From Moraxella sp. VT-16-12 (GTDB lineage Bacteria > Pseudomonadota > Gammaproteobacteria > Pseudomonadales > Moraxellaceae): 64,000 bases of DNA. The first letter of the stretch is position 1; the number at the start of each line of letters is the position of its first letter. Made by a program: the position numbers and the translations under genes. The DNA is taken from positions 310,001-374,000 of the forward strand of contig NZ_NKHK02000001.1 of assembly GCF_002224245.2 (NCBI RefSeq), given 5' to 3'. Shown here piece by piece: positions 56,596-64,000 of this stretch. The notes below the pieces were generated by a model. The model saw only the letters and a list, made by a program, of their open reading frames with translations, made no database searches and was not told where the DNA came from.

Positions 56596-59500
56596 GTGGT
56601 GAGACAATCACAGTTTCCTGATTTTTTGGACATAACCTATCACAAAAAACCTGCATTAGTACTTGGATTGTCAGAGTATCTTAGAGCTGGGCTGATTGCC
56701 GATAAAGATGAGCTAATCGCCGTTGATGGCGTGCAAGAGCTTGCTCAAAAACTCAATGATGAGCAAATTTTGTGGCTAGATTTGGAGATTGACCCAAAAA
56801 CCAATCAACTGATTGATGGAGCGTTGATAGTAGATGGTCATTATTGGCGATTTGACAAAGGGAAATTTGACGATGAATTGTTTTATATTTATACATTGAT
56901 TGACACCGCCAACCATTTGGGTGGTCATAACATCATTGAATTTGACCTGCCCAGATTGGTGGATATTTTTAATGGATTAGGACTGCAAGGTAAGGACGCC
57001 CAAACTTTAAAAAAATGGCAAAACAAAGCCTACGATACGCTGATATTAAGCTGTTTATTGATTCCCCATCAACCCAGCCACGCCCTGACCAAACTTTATA
57101 AAAAACACGCCCATCAAAACAACCCTGTGATTGATTGTTTAGAAAGTCGCATGGTGTTTAAGCTGTGTCTAAGAGCATGGCAACACCTGCCCCATCAGTG
57201 GCAAGCCATCTTTTATGCATTATTGCCACCATTGGCACATCTAAATATGATGAGTAAGGCTGATTATTTTGGACTACAAATGGTGGGCGAGTTAGATTGG
57301 CAAGCTTTGGTGGATAATCTGCCAAAAGGCAATCACAGCTCTTTGGTGGCTTTGATAAAAAATCATCTGCAACAAAACCATCAAAGCTGGCAAAATTTGG
57401 GTGTGGCGTGTTTTATCAGTTGGCTTAGGTATTTTAATAAACCACAAGCCAGACGACCAGTTTGGATAACCAAGCACATCACTTACAAATTGGCGTTTTT
57501 AAAGGCGGAATCGTTATTTTGGTGCTTAGATGATTTTAATGAAAAGGACATCAATCACGCTTGTGAGTACTTTTTTAATTATCCGTCGTTGCGTGATGGT
57601 CAAATGTCCATCGTTCGGGCAATTTTTAAAAACCAAGATTTGCCTTTGGGAATTTTGCCAACGGGCGGGGGCAAGAGTTTATCTTTTCAGTTACCTGCTT
57701 TGATTTTGAGCAAATATCGCCGAGATTTGACCATCATCATCTCACCGCTTAAAGCCTTGATTGAGGACCAAGTGATGGGGCTTTGTAGTAGCATTCCCAT
57801 TGAATACACCAGTCGCATTGCTTATTTGACATCGGGTCAAACGCCACAAACCCAGCAAGCCATCATCAATGGCGTGTGGCAAGGCGACATTGATATTTTG
57901 TATTTAAGCCCAGAGCGATTAAAAGTATCATCCATTCGCCAACTGCTCAAACACCGTCAGCCAGCCTTTTGGGTGCTGGACGAAGCACACACATTAAGTC
58001 AATGGGGGACGGATTTTCGCCCTGATTTTTTGCGGATTGCCGAGCATATTTTGGCGTGTTATAAAGATGGCTTGACCGCTTCTAATGATGCCAAAGCATT
58101 TAATCCGCCAAGGGTGGCATTGGTAACTGCCACCGCATCACAGCGTGTCAAAGATGATTTAAATCAAGAATTGATTGAAAAATTAAACATCTTGACCACC
58201 AATAAGCCATTAAAACAATACGGCATAGAGTCATCATCATTAAAGGTGTGGCGAGATAATATCAAACTGCATTTTGAAAATATTGACAGCGAACAACGTT
58301 TACAGCGAACGTTTTTGATTTTGTCAGAACGCAAAAAATGGTATCAACAAAACCAACCCACATCAGCAACAAAAGGTGTGGCATTGGTGTATTTGCGTAG
58401 TTGCAAGGGTTGTGAAGAGTATGCAAATAAACTAAAAGAGCAAGGGTTGGTGGCGGCTGCGTATCATGGCAAATTACATGAAACACAAAAAAAGCAGTTA
58501 TTAGAACAATTTAAAAATCATGAATTGGAAGTGGTGGTTTGTACCAATGCTTTTGGCATGGGGATTGATAAAGAAGGCATTCATACCGTCATTCATAGTG
58601 GCGTACCCAACAATTTAGAGTCCTACATTCAAGAGATTGGGCGGGGAGCTAGAAAGCCCCATGAAACAGCCCATGCTTATATGCTATGGTCTGATAAGGA
58701 CATTGAACGGCAGTTTTTCCAAGAGAAAAAATCACGCATTCCCAACTCAAAAACCCTAAATGACTGTTGGGGAGTGATACGCCCTGTATTAAAGCGACCT
58801 GTGGAAGAGCAATGGTTTGTTAATAGTAGCCTTGCTCCGATTTTGGACATGGATGACACCGAAGAGTTAAATACGCAAATTCGGGTAGCATTATTGGCTT
58901 TGGAGCGTCATGGACTGCTCATAGAAAAGGAGCAGCAGCCCATTTGGGTCAGCATTAAGCTACTAAAAGCCCCATCAGTATCCGACAATCAAACATTATT
59001 TGCTTTGTATTCCCAGCTATATCAAACCAATCAACAAACATCTCAAGCGACCAGTTATTATTTGCCCGAGCTGGCGATGGCATTGGGTTATTCGGTAAAA
59101 TCTTTATTAAAACAGCTCAAAGCATTGGTGGATTTGGGTTTTGCCCAGTGGGAAGTGGTGCTTAGCATTCGTGCAAAATATCGCCATGCTTATCTTAAAC
59201 AACTATTTAATAAAGCAAAACAAAGCCTTCATGTATTACAAACGTGCGTCTTATTAGATGGTAGTCATGTTTATGATGAGATGGCACATGAAGAGTATCT
59301 GACCATCAACGAAAGGCAGTTGGATATTTTTTTAAAAAATCATCACCACGCCATCAAGACAAAAGACATTTTTAAGACATTAAAGGCGTTGGGACTATTT
59401 TCTGTACGGGGTGTATCAAATTATTGGTATGTTTCCTTGACCAAAGATGGCATGGATATTTTGAAGCAACAAGCACTTGCTCATCATTGGCAAGACTGGC

Positions 59501-61875
59501 TGAAACTTTCGGTACAAAGATTGGCGATTTTGGAGAGAGTGTTTGAGTTTTTATTGACAAAACTGCCCAATGACGACCCAAAAAACGCAAGGGCAATCAA
59601 TTTGCATTTGACAGACATTGCTCATGCACTCAATGAAAATCCAGATGATGTTTTAAAATATTTTGATGACCTACAAAGGTTAAACATCATTGATGTGAGC
59701 AATCTTGAAGATGATGGGGTGATATTTTTTGTCAGCAAATCGCATCAAAACCGCTATCATGAATCTGCTTATAAATATCTTAAAGAGCATTATGATGACC
59801 GTTGTGTTCGTATTCATGTGTTAAACGCTTGGCTAAAAGCGGACATGAGTATCAAACGACAAATGCTGGAAGATTATTTTACTAAACCCCTGATGGACGT
59901 GGTCAAAGCGTACGACATTGATAAAAAAGCAGACATCACCAAACCTTATTTGACAGATTATCAAAAACAAATTTTACCAAAACGATTTAGTGCTCAGCAA
60001 ACACAAATCGTTACAGACGCAAGCCGAGCATCTATGGTGCTGGCAGGACCGGGCTCTGGCAAAACCACCATTGTTGTTCATCGGGTGGCGTATTTGCTCA
60101 TTGAACAAAATATCGCTCCTGAAAAGATGTTGATTTTGGCATACAACCGCTTGGCGGTGCATGAATTGCGACAGCGTTTGTTTGCACTGGTTGGTCATCA
60201 AGCAATAGGCGTTACCATTGAGACTTTTCATGGATTGGCTCGTCAAATCACAGGATTGACCGAAAAAGATGCTCCCCAAGATGAACTCGCCGTCATCAGA
60301 CAAAGATTGATAAAAGAAGGTCATGCCAATAATAAAACCTTAGATAACAGTTTAAGGTATCAATGGCTCATTGAGACTGCCATCAATAGCCTAAAAGAAT
60401 CACCGCAGTTTTATCAGTACATCATGGTGGACGAATTTCAAGACGTGGACGCTTATCAGTATGAGCTGATTGGGCTTTTGGCGGATTTGCACAAGGAAGA
60501 TGATGTTGATGATGCTGACCCCACCAAACACAATCAGGAGTATGAGCAACGTGGCTATTTGATGGTGGTGGGTGATGATGACCAAAATCTGTACGCATGG
60601 CGTGGTGCAAGCATTAAATACATTCAAGATTTTGAAGATAATTATCATCTGGACAGTCAGCAAAAATTTTATCTGCTAAACAACTATCGCAGTGCCAGTA
60701 ATATCGTTCATCTTGCCAATGAATTTATCAAGATACTACCAAGTGATGAGCGATTAAAAGATGACAGCCATCAAATCGTTGCCAAAAATGAGAATTTGTC
60801 AGACACGCCCATTCGTTTTGGTCAGTTTTGTCAAATAAAAGGGGTGGACATGGCACATTGGCTGGCACAAGACATCAAGCAGCGTTTTGGGCAGGCAAAA
60901 GACACAGCCACCATTGCCGTATTGGCTCCTAGGTGGGATAATTTTGATGCAGTACAGCACTATTTGCAAGAAAATGGCATTCATGCTCAGCGTTACAATG
61001 AAGATGAAGAGCAAATTATCCCCATCAATAGCGTTGTCGGTCAAGCATTGATGCGCACATTGAGCGAAAACAGTTTAACTGATATTGATGATGTTGAAAA
61101 ATTTTTGCAAGATTGGCAAGATGAGCATAATTTTCAGCCATTGGACAGGGCTTGGCAGGTGATTTTTGACAAACTGAGCCAAGTCAAAGACGCCACTTAT
61201 GATAAATTACTTAACACCTTAAAAACTGTCCAATACCACAAAGCCAGCGAAGTGGTTTTGATAACTTATCATAGTGCCAAAGGCAAAGAGTTTGACCATG
61301 TTTATGTGATTGATGACCGCTTAAATGATAAAAATGACAACATGGCATATGGTAGCAACATCCGTTCTTTGTATGTGGCACTCACCCGAGCCAAGCATTC
61401 ACTGACCATCTTGCAAAACGCCAGTCAGCACCATCAGCATTTGCATGAGCTACTTTGTAAATACGGTAAGTTGATTGACATACCAAAAATCATCATACCA
61501 CAACAGCTAAGTTATCAAAGGTTTTTAAAATTAGATGAGCTGATATTAACACCAACAGAGCTGGTGGTAGGTGAAGGCAGGCAGTTTATTCAGGATACAT
61601 TTGCCAAAAATATTTGGGGAAGAAATGGCATGCCTTGTGCTGGGTTTGTTGTTCATCAACATGGCATATATTCTGCACAGGGACAAATGATTGCTCGGTT
61701 TTCAAAAGCATTTAAAAGCAGTCTGACAAGATGGTCATTGTCGTTTGTGGGGTTTACCACCACTTTATATCATCAGCATGATTTGACGTGGTATGAAAGG
61801 GCGGGCTATCAGGGTGAAGAGCAAGCCCATTATCTTATCATACCTTTTGTGCAAATCAATATGCCAATGTCTTGA
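56596..61875 (+). CDS. Fusion of DEDD exonuclease-like domain, RecQ-type helicase and UvrD-type helicase
   Basis: Several GTG/TTG codons cluster at the start; GGAG at 56587-56590 favours GTG at 56596 or 56599 (about 1759 residues). Residues 58-190 have DEDD exonuclease features: WLDLEID, GHNIIEFDLPRL and a later His...Asp. Residues about 330-700 form a RecQ-type SF2 helicase: Walker A LPTGGGKS near 355, DEAH near 460, QEIGRGARK near 678, but no four-cysteine zinc site. Residues about 1140-1620 form a UvrD/Rep-type SF1 helicase: GPGSGKTT near 1151, DEFQD near 1278, GDDDQNLYAWRGA, YHSAKGKEFD near 1557, VALTRAKHS. It should process DNA ends or forks; a repair or anti-phage role is open. Confidence 0.85.
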   Translation: MVRQSQFPDFLDITYHKKPALVLGLSEYLRAGLIADKDELIAVDGVQELAQKLNDEQILWLDLEIDPKTNQLIDGALIVDGHYWRFDKGKFDDELFYIYTLIDTANHLGGHNIIEFDLPRLVDIFNGLGLQGKDAQTLKKWQNKAYDTLILSCLLIPHQPSHALTKLYKKHAHQNNPVIDCLESRMVFKLCLRAWQHLPHQWQAIFYALLPPLAHLNMMSKADYFGLQMVGELDWQALVDNLPKGNHSSLVALIKNHLQQNHQSWQNLGVACFISWLRYFNKPQARRPVWITKHITYKLAFLKAESLFWCLDDFNEKDINHACEYFFNYPSLRDGQMSIVRAIFKNQDLPLGILPTGGGKSLSFQLPALILSKYRRDLTIIISPLKALIEDQVMGLCSSIPIEYTSRIAYLTSGQTPQTQQAIINGVWQGDIDILYLSPERLKVSSIRQLLKHRQPAFWVLDEAHTLSQWGTDFRPDFLRIAEHILACYKDGLTASNDAKAFNPPRVALVTATASQRVKDDLNQELIEKLNILTTNKPLKQYGIESSSLKVWRDNIKLHFENIDSEQRLQRTFLILSERKKWYQQNQPTSATKGVALVYLRSCKGCEEYANKLKEQGLVAAAYHGKLHETQKKQLLEQFKNHELEVVVCTNAFGMGIDKEGIHTVIHSGVPNNLESYIQEIGRGARKPHETAHAYMLWSDKDIERQFFQEKKSRIPNSKTLNDCWGVIRPVLKRPVEEQWFVNSSLAPILDMDDTEELNTQIRVALLALERHGLLIEKEQQPIWVSIKLLKAPSVSDNQTLFALYSQLYQTNQQTSQATSYYLPELAMALGYSVKSLLKQLKALVDLGFAQWEVVLSIRAKYRHAYLKQLFNKAKQSLHVLQTCVLLDGSHVYDEMAHEEYLTINERQLDIFLKNHHHAIKTKDIFKTLKALGLFSVRGVSNYWYVSLTKDGMDILKQQALAHHWQDWLKLSVQRLAILERVFEFLLTKLPNDDPKNARAINLHLTDIAHALNENPDDVLKYFDDLQRLNIIDVSNLEDDGVIFFVSKSHQNRYHESAYKYLKEHYDDRCVRIHVLNAWLKADMSIKRQMLEDYFTKPLMDVVKAYDIDKKADITKPYLTDYQKQILPKRFSAQQTQIVTDASRASMVLAGPGSGKTTIVVHRVAYLLIEQNIAPEKMLILAYNRLAVHELRQRLFALVGHQAIGVTIETFHGLARQITGLTEKDAPQDELAVIRQRLIKEGHANNKTLDNSLRYQWLIETAINSLKESPQFYQYIMVDEFQDVDAYQYELIGLLADLHKEDDVDDADPTKHNQEYEQRGYLMVVGDDDQNLYAWRGASIKYIQDFEDNYHLDSQQKFYLLNNYRSASNIVHLANEFIKILPSDERLKDDSHQIVAKNENLSDTPIRFGQFCQIKGVDMAHWLAQDIKQRFGQAKDTATIAVLAPRWDNFDAVQHYLQENGIHAQRYNEDEEQIIPINSVVGQALMRTLSENSLTDIDDVEKFLQDWQDEHNFQPLDRAWQVIFDKLSQVKDATYDKLLNTLKTVQYHKASEVVLITYHSAKGKEFDHVYVIDDRLNDKNDNMAYGSNIRSLYVALTRAKHSLTILQNASQHHQHLHELLCKYGKLIDIPKIIIPQQLSYQRFLKLDELILTPTELVVGEGRQFIQDTFAKNIWGRNGMPCAGFVVHQHGIYSAQGQMIARFSKAFKSSLTRWSLSFVGFTTTLYHQHDLTWYERAGYQGEEQAHYLIIPFVQINMPMS

Positions 61876-61905
61876 TTTTGCGACACTTTACGCCACTTAG
61901 ATGAC

Positions 61906-61935
61906 AAAAGACAAAGCAAAAGAACTTTGTCTTTT
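61906..61935. terminator. Bidirectional intrinsic terminator after the helicase fusion gene
   Basis: AAAAGACAAAG (61906-61916) pairs perfectly with CTTTGTCTTTT (61925-61935) around an 8-base loop; A and T runs on both strands suit both converging genes. Confidence 0.85.
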
Positions 61936-61943
61936 AGGTGGGA

Positions 61944-62348
61944 TTAGTTAGCGGGCTTAGGCTCGGCAGTCTCAGTTTTGGCTTGGGCGTTGTCTGCTTT
62001 GGTGGGCTCTTGGGCTTTATCAGCAGGTGTGTCGCTTGCGGTACTTGCAACTGCTGTGCTGCTGTCTTTGTCAGCTTCTTGGGCTTGGTCAGTGGCTGAA
62101 TTTGCGGCTTCTGCTGCTGGTGCGGTGTCGGCGGTTTTTTCGGGGGCAGGGTTTTCTATGGCAGCGATTTTTTCTGCCAAAGCTTTACCTGCTGGGGTGG
62201 CAGGCTCGGTGGCAGGCTCATGGTTGCCAGCAGGGCGTAGCCAAGCAGATACTGCAATGCCTGAAATGATTACAAGCAAAAGTAAAATCCCAAGCAAAGA
62301 ATGAATAATCTCTTTTACGGGGTTATTATTTGAAGCGTCATGTGCCAT
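61944..62348 (-). CDS. Small Ala/Glu/Thr-rich membrane-anchored protein
   Basis: The 134-residue protein has a short polar N-terminus, one membrane helix at about 16-37 (LLGILLLLVIISGIAVSAWL) and a low-complexity tail rich in Ala, Glu, Lys, Thr and Pro that is probably disordered. AGGTGA lies before the ATG at 62348. The tail resembles linkers of TonB-like or SPOR-type proteins, but no terminal domain follows. Composition is unusual for the window and no function can be given. It lies downstream of lnt on the same strand. Confidence 0.7.
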   Translation of the reverse strand: MAHDASNNNPVKEIIHSLLGILLLLVIISGIAVSAWLRPAGNHEPATEPATPAGKALAEKIAAIENPAPEKTADTAPAAEAANSATDQAQEADKDSSTAVASTASDTPADKAQEPTKADNAQAKTETAEPKPAN

Positions 62349-62443
62349 AAATCACCTGTCGTGTAGATGGGTTTATTTCTAAATTATTACCAAACAATAA
62401 GATGTGTCAAAAAGTCTAACACACTCTGTTGTATTATATACCA

Positions 62444-62510
62444 AATTTTATCTTTATTGTACAATTCCTTTGGTGGATTGGGGATTATTTGTCCTAATAA
62501 AGATAAAATT
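62444..62510. repeat. 15-base perfect inverted repeat between lnt and the Ala-rich gene
   Basis: AATTTTATCTTTATT (62444-62458) and AATAAAGATAAAATT (62496-62510) are perfect reverse complements separated by 37 bases. It lies in the 171-base gap after lnt and is not followed by a T run, so it is not a typical terminator. Confidence 0.6.
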
Positions 62511-62519
62511 GCTTAAATT

Positions 62520-64000
62520 TTAATCTCTTACCCCTTCGCCTGTATAGACTTTTTGAGTGCGGCTGTTATGATGAGTTTGTTTTTTGGCGATAAAACTCAG
62601 CAGAATAAGCAGTAAAGATAAAATCAATACAGGGTAATGACCAACCACCATAAAGGGTGTTTGACCTGTAAAACTTGGCACAGTGCCACGAAGCACAGTA
62701 CGTTCAAACTGGGGTGCTTGGTCTATGATACGTCCTTTTTCATCAATAAAGCTGGTAATGCCTGTGTTGGTTGCTCGTATGAACCAACGCCCTGTTTCCA
62801 GACTACGCAGTTGCACCATTTGTAAATGCTGATGTGGGCCATGTGATGAGCCAAACCACGCATCATTGGAGATGGTTAATAAAAACTCGCTGTTTTTGGC
62901 GTTTTGGCGGGTGGTGTCAGGGTAGGCGACTTCATAGCAGATGGCTGACCCCATGGGGTGATTTTTGACCATCAGGGGGGATTGATGGTGAGTGCCTGCA
63001 CTAAAACTGACCACATCTTGCATATTGGCAAGGTTTGGCAATAAATTTAGCAGTCCATGAAAAGGAATGTATTCACCAAAAGGCACAAGGTGCTGTTTTT
63101 TATACAACCCACCACTGTCATCACCCAGTACCATTACGCCATTATAATAGGGATAAGCGCCTTGGTTGGGGTCAAAGTTCTCCACGTCTTTATAGGGAAT
63201 GCCTGTCGCCCAAGAGCTGTTTTTTTGTTTGGCGTGTTCGGCGGTGGCATAGATAAACTCCCACGCTTCATCTTGGGTCATGGGAATAGATGATTCTGGC
63301 CACACCACCAAATCACGCCCCCATTCACTTGCCGACAGTTCGCTATATATTTTTAAGGTTTCAAGGCGGTATTCATTGAGCCATTTTAAATCTTGGGGAA
63401 TATTGCCTTGTATGAGTGAAACCGACAGTTTATCACCCGTAGGCACTGTCCAAGTAGGATTAATCAATGATAGCATAATCCCTGTCAAGATAAAGCTATT
63501 GCTGATGATAAGATAGCCATATTTTTTGCGAATGATGTCAATGAGTGATGAGCCAAACAGCACCGCCACAAAGCTCATGCCAAGCACGCCAATCACAGGA
63601 GCTAGGCTGTTTAGCCATAAAATATCACTAAACGCATAGCCCACAAACAGCCAAGGAAAACCAGTTAAAAGCCAAGTTTTTGCCCATTCTTGGATAAGCC
63701 AAATCGCCGCAAAAGCAAGTGGCTGACGACCCAAATAACGAACAAATCCCCATGCCATTACCCCATGAAACAGCCCCATCACAAATGCTAGTCCTGCTAT
63801 CATCAGCACAGCCAGCCAAGCACTGATTGCACCGTATTCATGAATAGACGTGTATAGCCAAGAAGCACCCATTGCCCACAGTCCAAAACCATAGGCTTGC
63901 CCTATCCAAAACCCCCGTTTTGGACAATCTTCATCCACAAGCAATACATATAAAAGCATGGGAGACAAAATGGCAAGTAGCCACAAACGATAAGGAGCAA
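62520..64000 (-). CDS. lnt: Apolipoprotein N-acyltransferase Lnt, 5' end outside window
   Basis: The frame stays open to the right edge: the codons before the TTG at 63986 read APYRL and join the Lnt N-terminal pattern, so the true start lies beyond 64000. About 492 residues are visible: several membrane helices, then a nitrilase-like periplasmic domain with the catalytic triad Glu in VVWPESSIPM, Lys in YKKQHLVPFGEYIPF and Cys in AICYEVAYPD. A last membrane helix precedes the C-terminus. Lnt adds the third acyl chain to outer-membrane lipoproteins, many of which are encoded in this window. Confidence 0.95.
   Translation of the reverse strand, partial: APYRLWLLAILSPMLLYVLLVDEDCPKRGFWIGQAYGFGLWAMGASWLYTSIHEYGAISAWLAVLMIAGLAFVMGLFHGVMAWGFVRYLGRQPLAFAAIWLIQEWAKTWLLTGFPWLFVGYAFSDILWLNSLAPVIGVLGMSFVAVLFGSSLIDIIRKKYGYLIISNSFILTGIMLSLINPTWTVPTGDKLSVSLIQGNIPQDLKWLNEYRLETLKIYSELSASEWGRDLVVWPESSIPMTQDEAWEFIYATAEHAKQKNSSWATGIPYKDVENFDPNQGAYPYYNGVMVLGDDSGGLYKKQHLVPFGEYIPFHGLLNLLPNLANMQDVVSFSAGTHHQSPLMVKNHPMGSAICYEVAYPDTTRQNAKNSEFLLTISNDAWFGSSHGPHQHLQMVQLRSLETGRWFIRATNTGITSFIDEKGRIIDQAPQFERTVLRGTVPSFTGQTPFMVVGHYPVLILSLLLILLSFIAKKQTHHNSRTQKVYTGEGVRD

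Noticed and set aside
61978-62304. Plus-strand frame of 108 codons rich in Ala, Ser and Leu
   Set aside because: It is the antisense shadow of the Ala/Glu-rich membrane protein, which has a good ribosome binding site on the minus strand.

Overview
The window is a stretch of chromosome from a Gammaproteobacterium of the family Moraxellaceae, most likely a Moraxella species. This is inferred from the moderately AT-rich composition, the transferrin-receptor type TbpB/TbpA pair, the exbB-exbD-msbA-lpxK-kdsB lipid A/LPS block, a FimX-type twitching regulator and a single-chain PurL of about 1300 residues. No rRNA, tRNA, CRISPR array, prophage or insertion sequence was seen. Genes are tightly packed with short intergenic gaps, many of which hold clear intrinsic terminators.

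Layout. 1-1.5 kb: a Lon-like protease running off the left edge. 1.7-4.4 kb: rsmG-parA-parB. 4.4-10.9 kb: one probable operon for envelope biogenesis (exbB, exbD, msbA, lpxK, kdsB), then holB and truC. 10.9-16.6 kb, minus strand: dapD, an alpha/beta hydrolase, lipA, an SpoU-type RNA methyltransferase, an unknown gene and fbp. 17-18.8 kb, minus strand: a thiol-switch ArsR regulator with a rhodanese and a DUF2892 protein (ygaV-ygaP-like), then a membrane methyltransferase. 19-26.6 kb: guaB with a structured leader, small membrane proteins, a His-rich lipoprotein, ychF, a lipoprotein gene divergent from a small XRE regulator, a frameshifted secreted-protein gene, a YuiF/NhaC-type antiporter and a 5-formyl-THF cyclo-ligase.

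26.6-40.7 kb is an iron-centred block: fumC (iron-independent fumarase), tbpB-tbpA-like receptor genes, efeO-efeB-efeU (ferrous/ferric iron and heme-iron uptake) and cydD-cydC (thiol exporter needed for cytochrome bd assembly). Fur-like boxes are seen before fumC, tbpB, efeO and cydD; at the last three they overlap a recognisable -10 element. Together the genes would capture host iron, move it across the inner membrane and adjust metabolism to scarcity.

40.7-48.3 kb: htpG, with a sigma-32-like promoter and a perfect hairpin over its Shine-Dalgarno sequence, a small secreted protein, a lipocalin (minus strand) and purL. 48.5-61.9 kb: a co-directional run of an unknown protein, a FimX-like degenerate GGDEF/EAL protein, a MoxR-DUF58-transglutaminase module, and a very large fusion of a DEDD exonuclease-like domain, a RecQ-type helicase and a UvrD-type helicase. 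61.9-64 kb, minus strand: a small Ala/Glu-rich membrane protein and lnt, which runs off the right edge.

The best leads are the nuclease-RecQ-UvrD fusion, the htpG hairpin, the terminator-like hairpin in the guaB leader, the iron block with repeated Fur-like sites, a Zur-like site before the His-rich lipoprotein, and a dyad operator between the XRE gene and its divergent lipoprotein neighbour.
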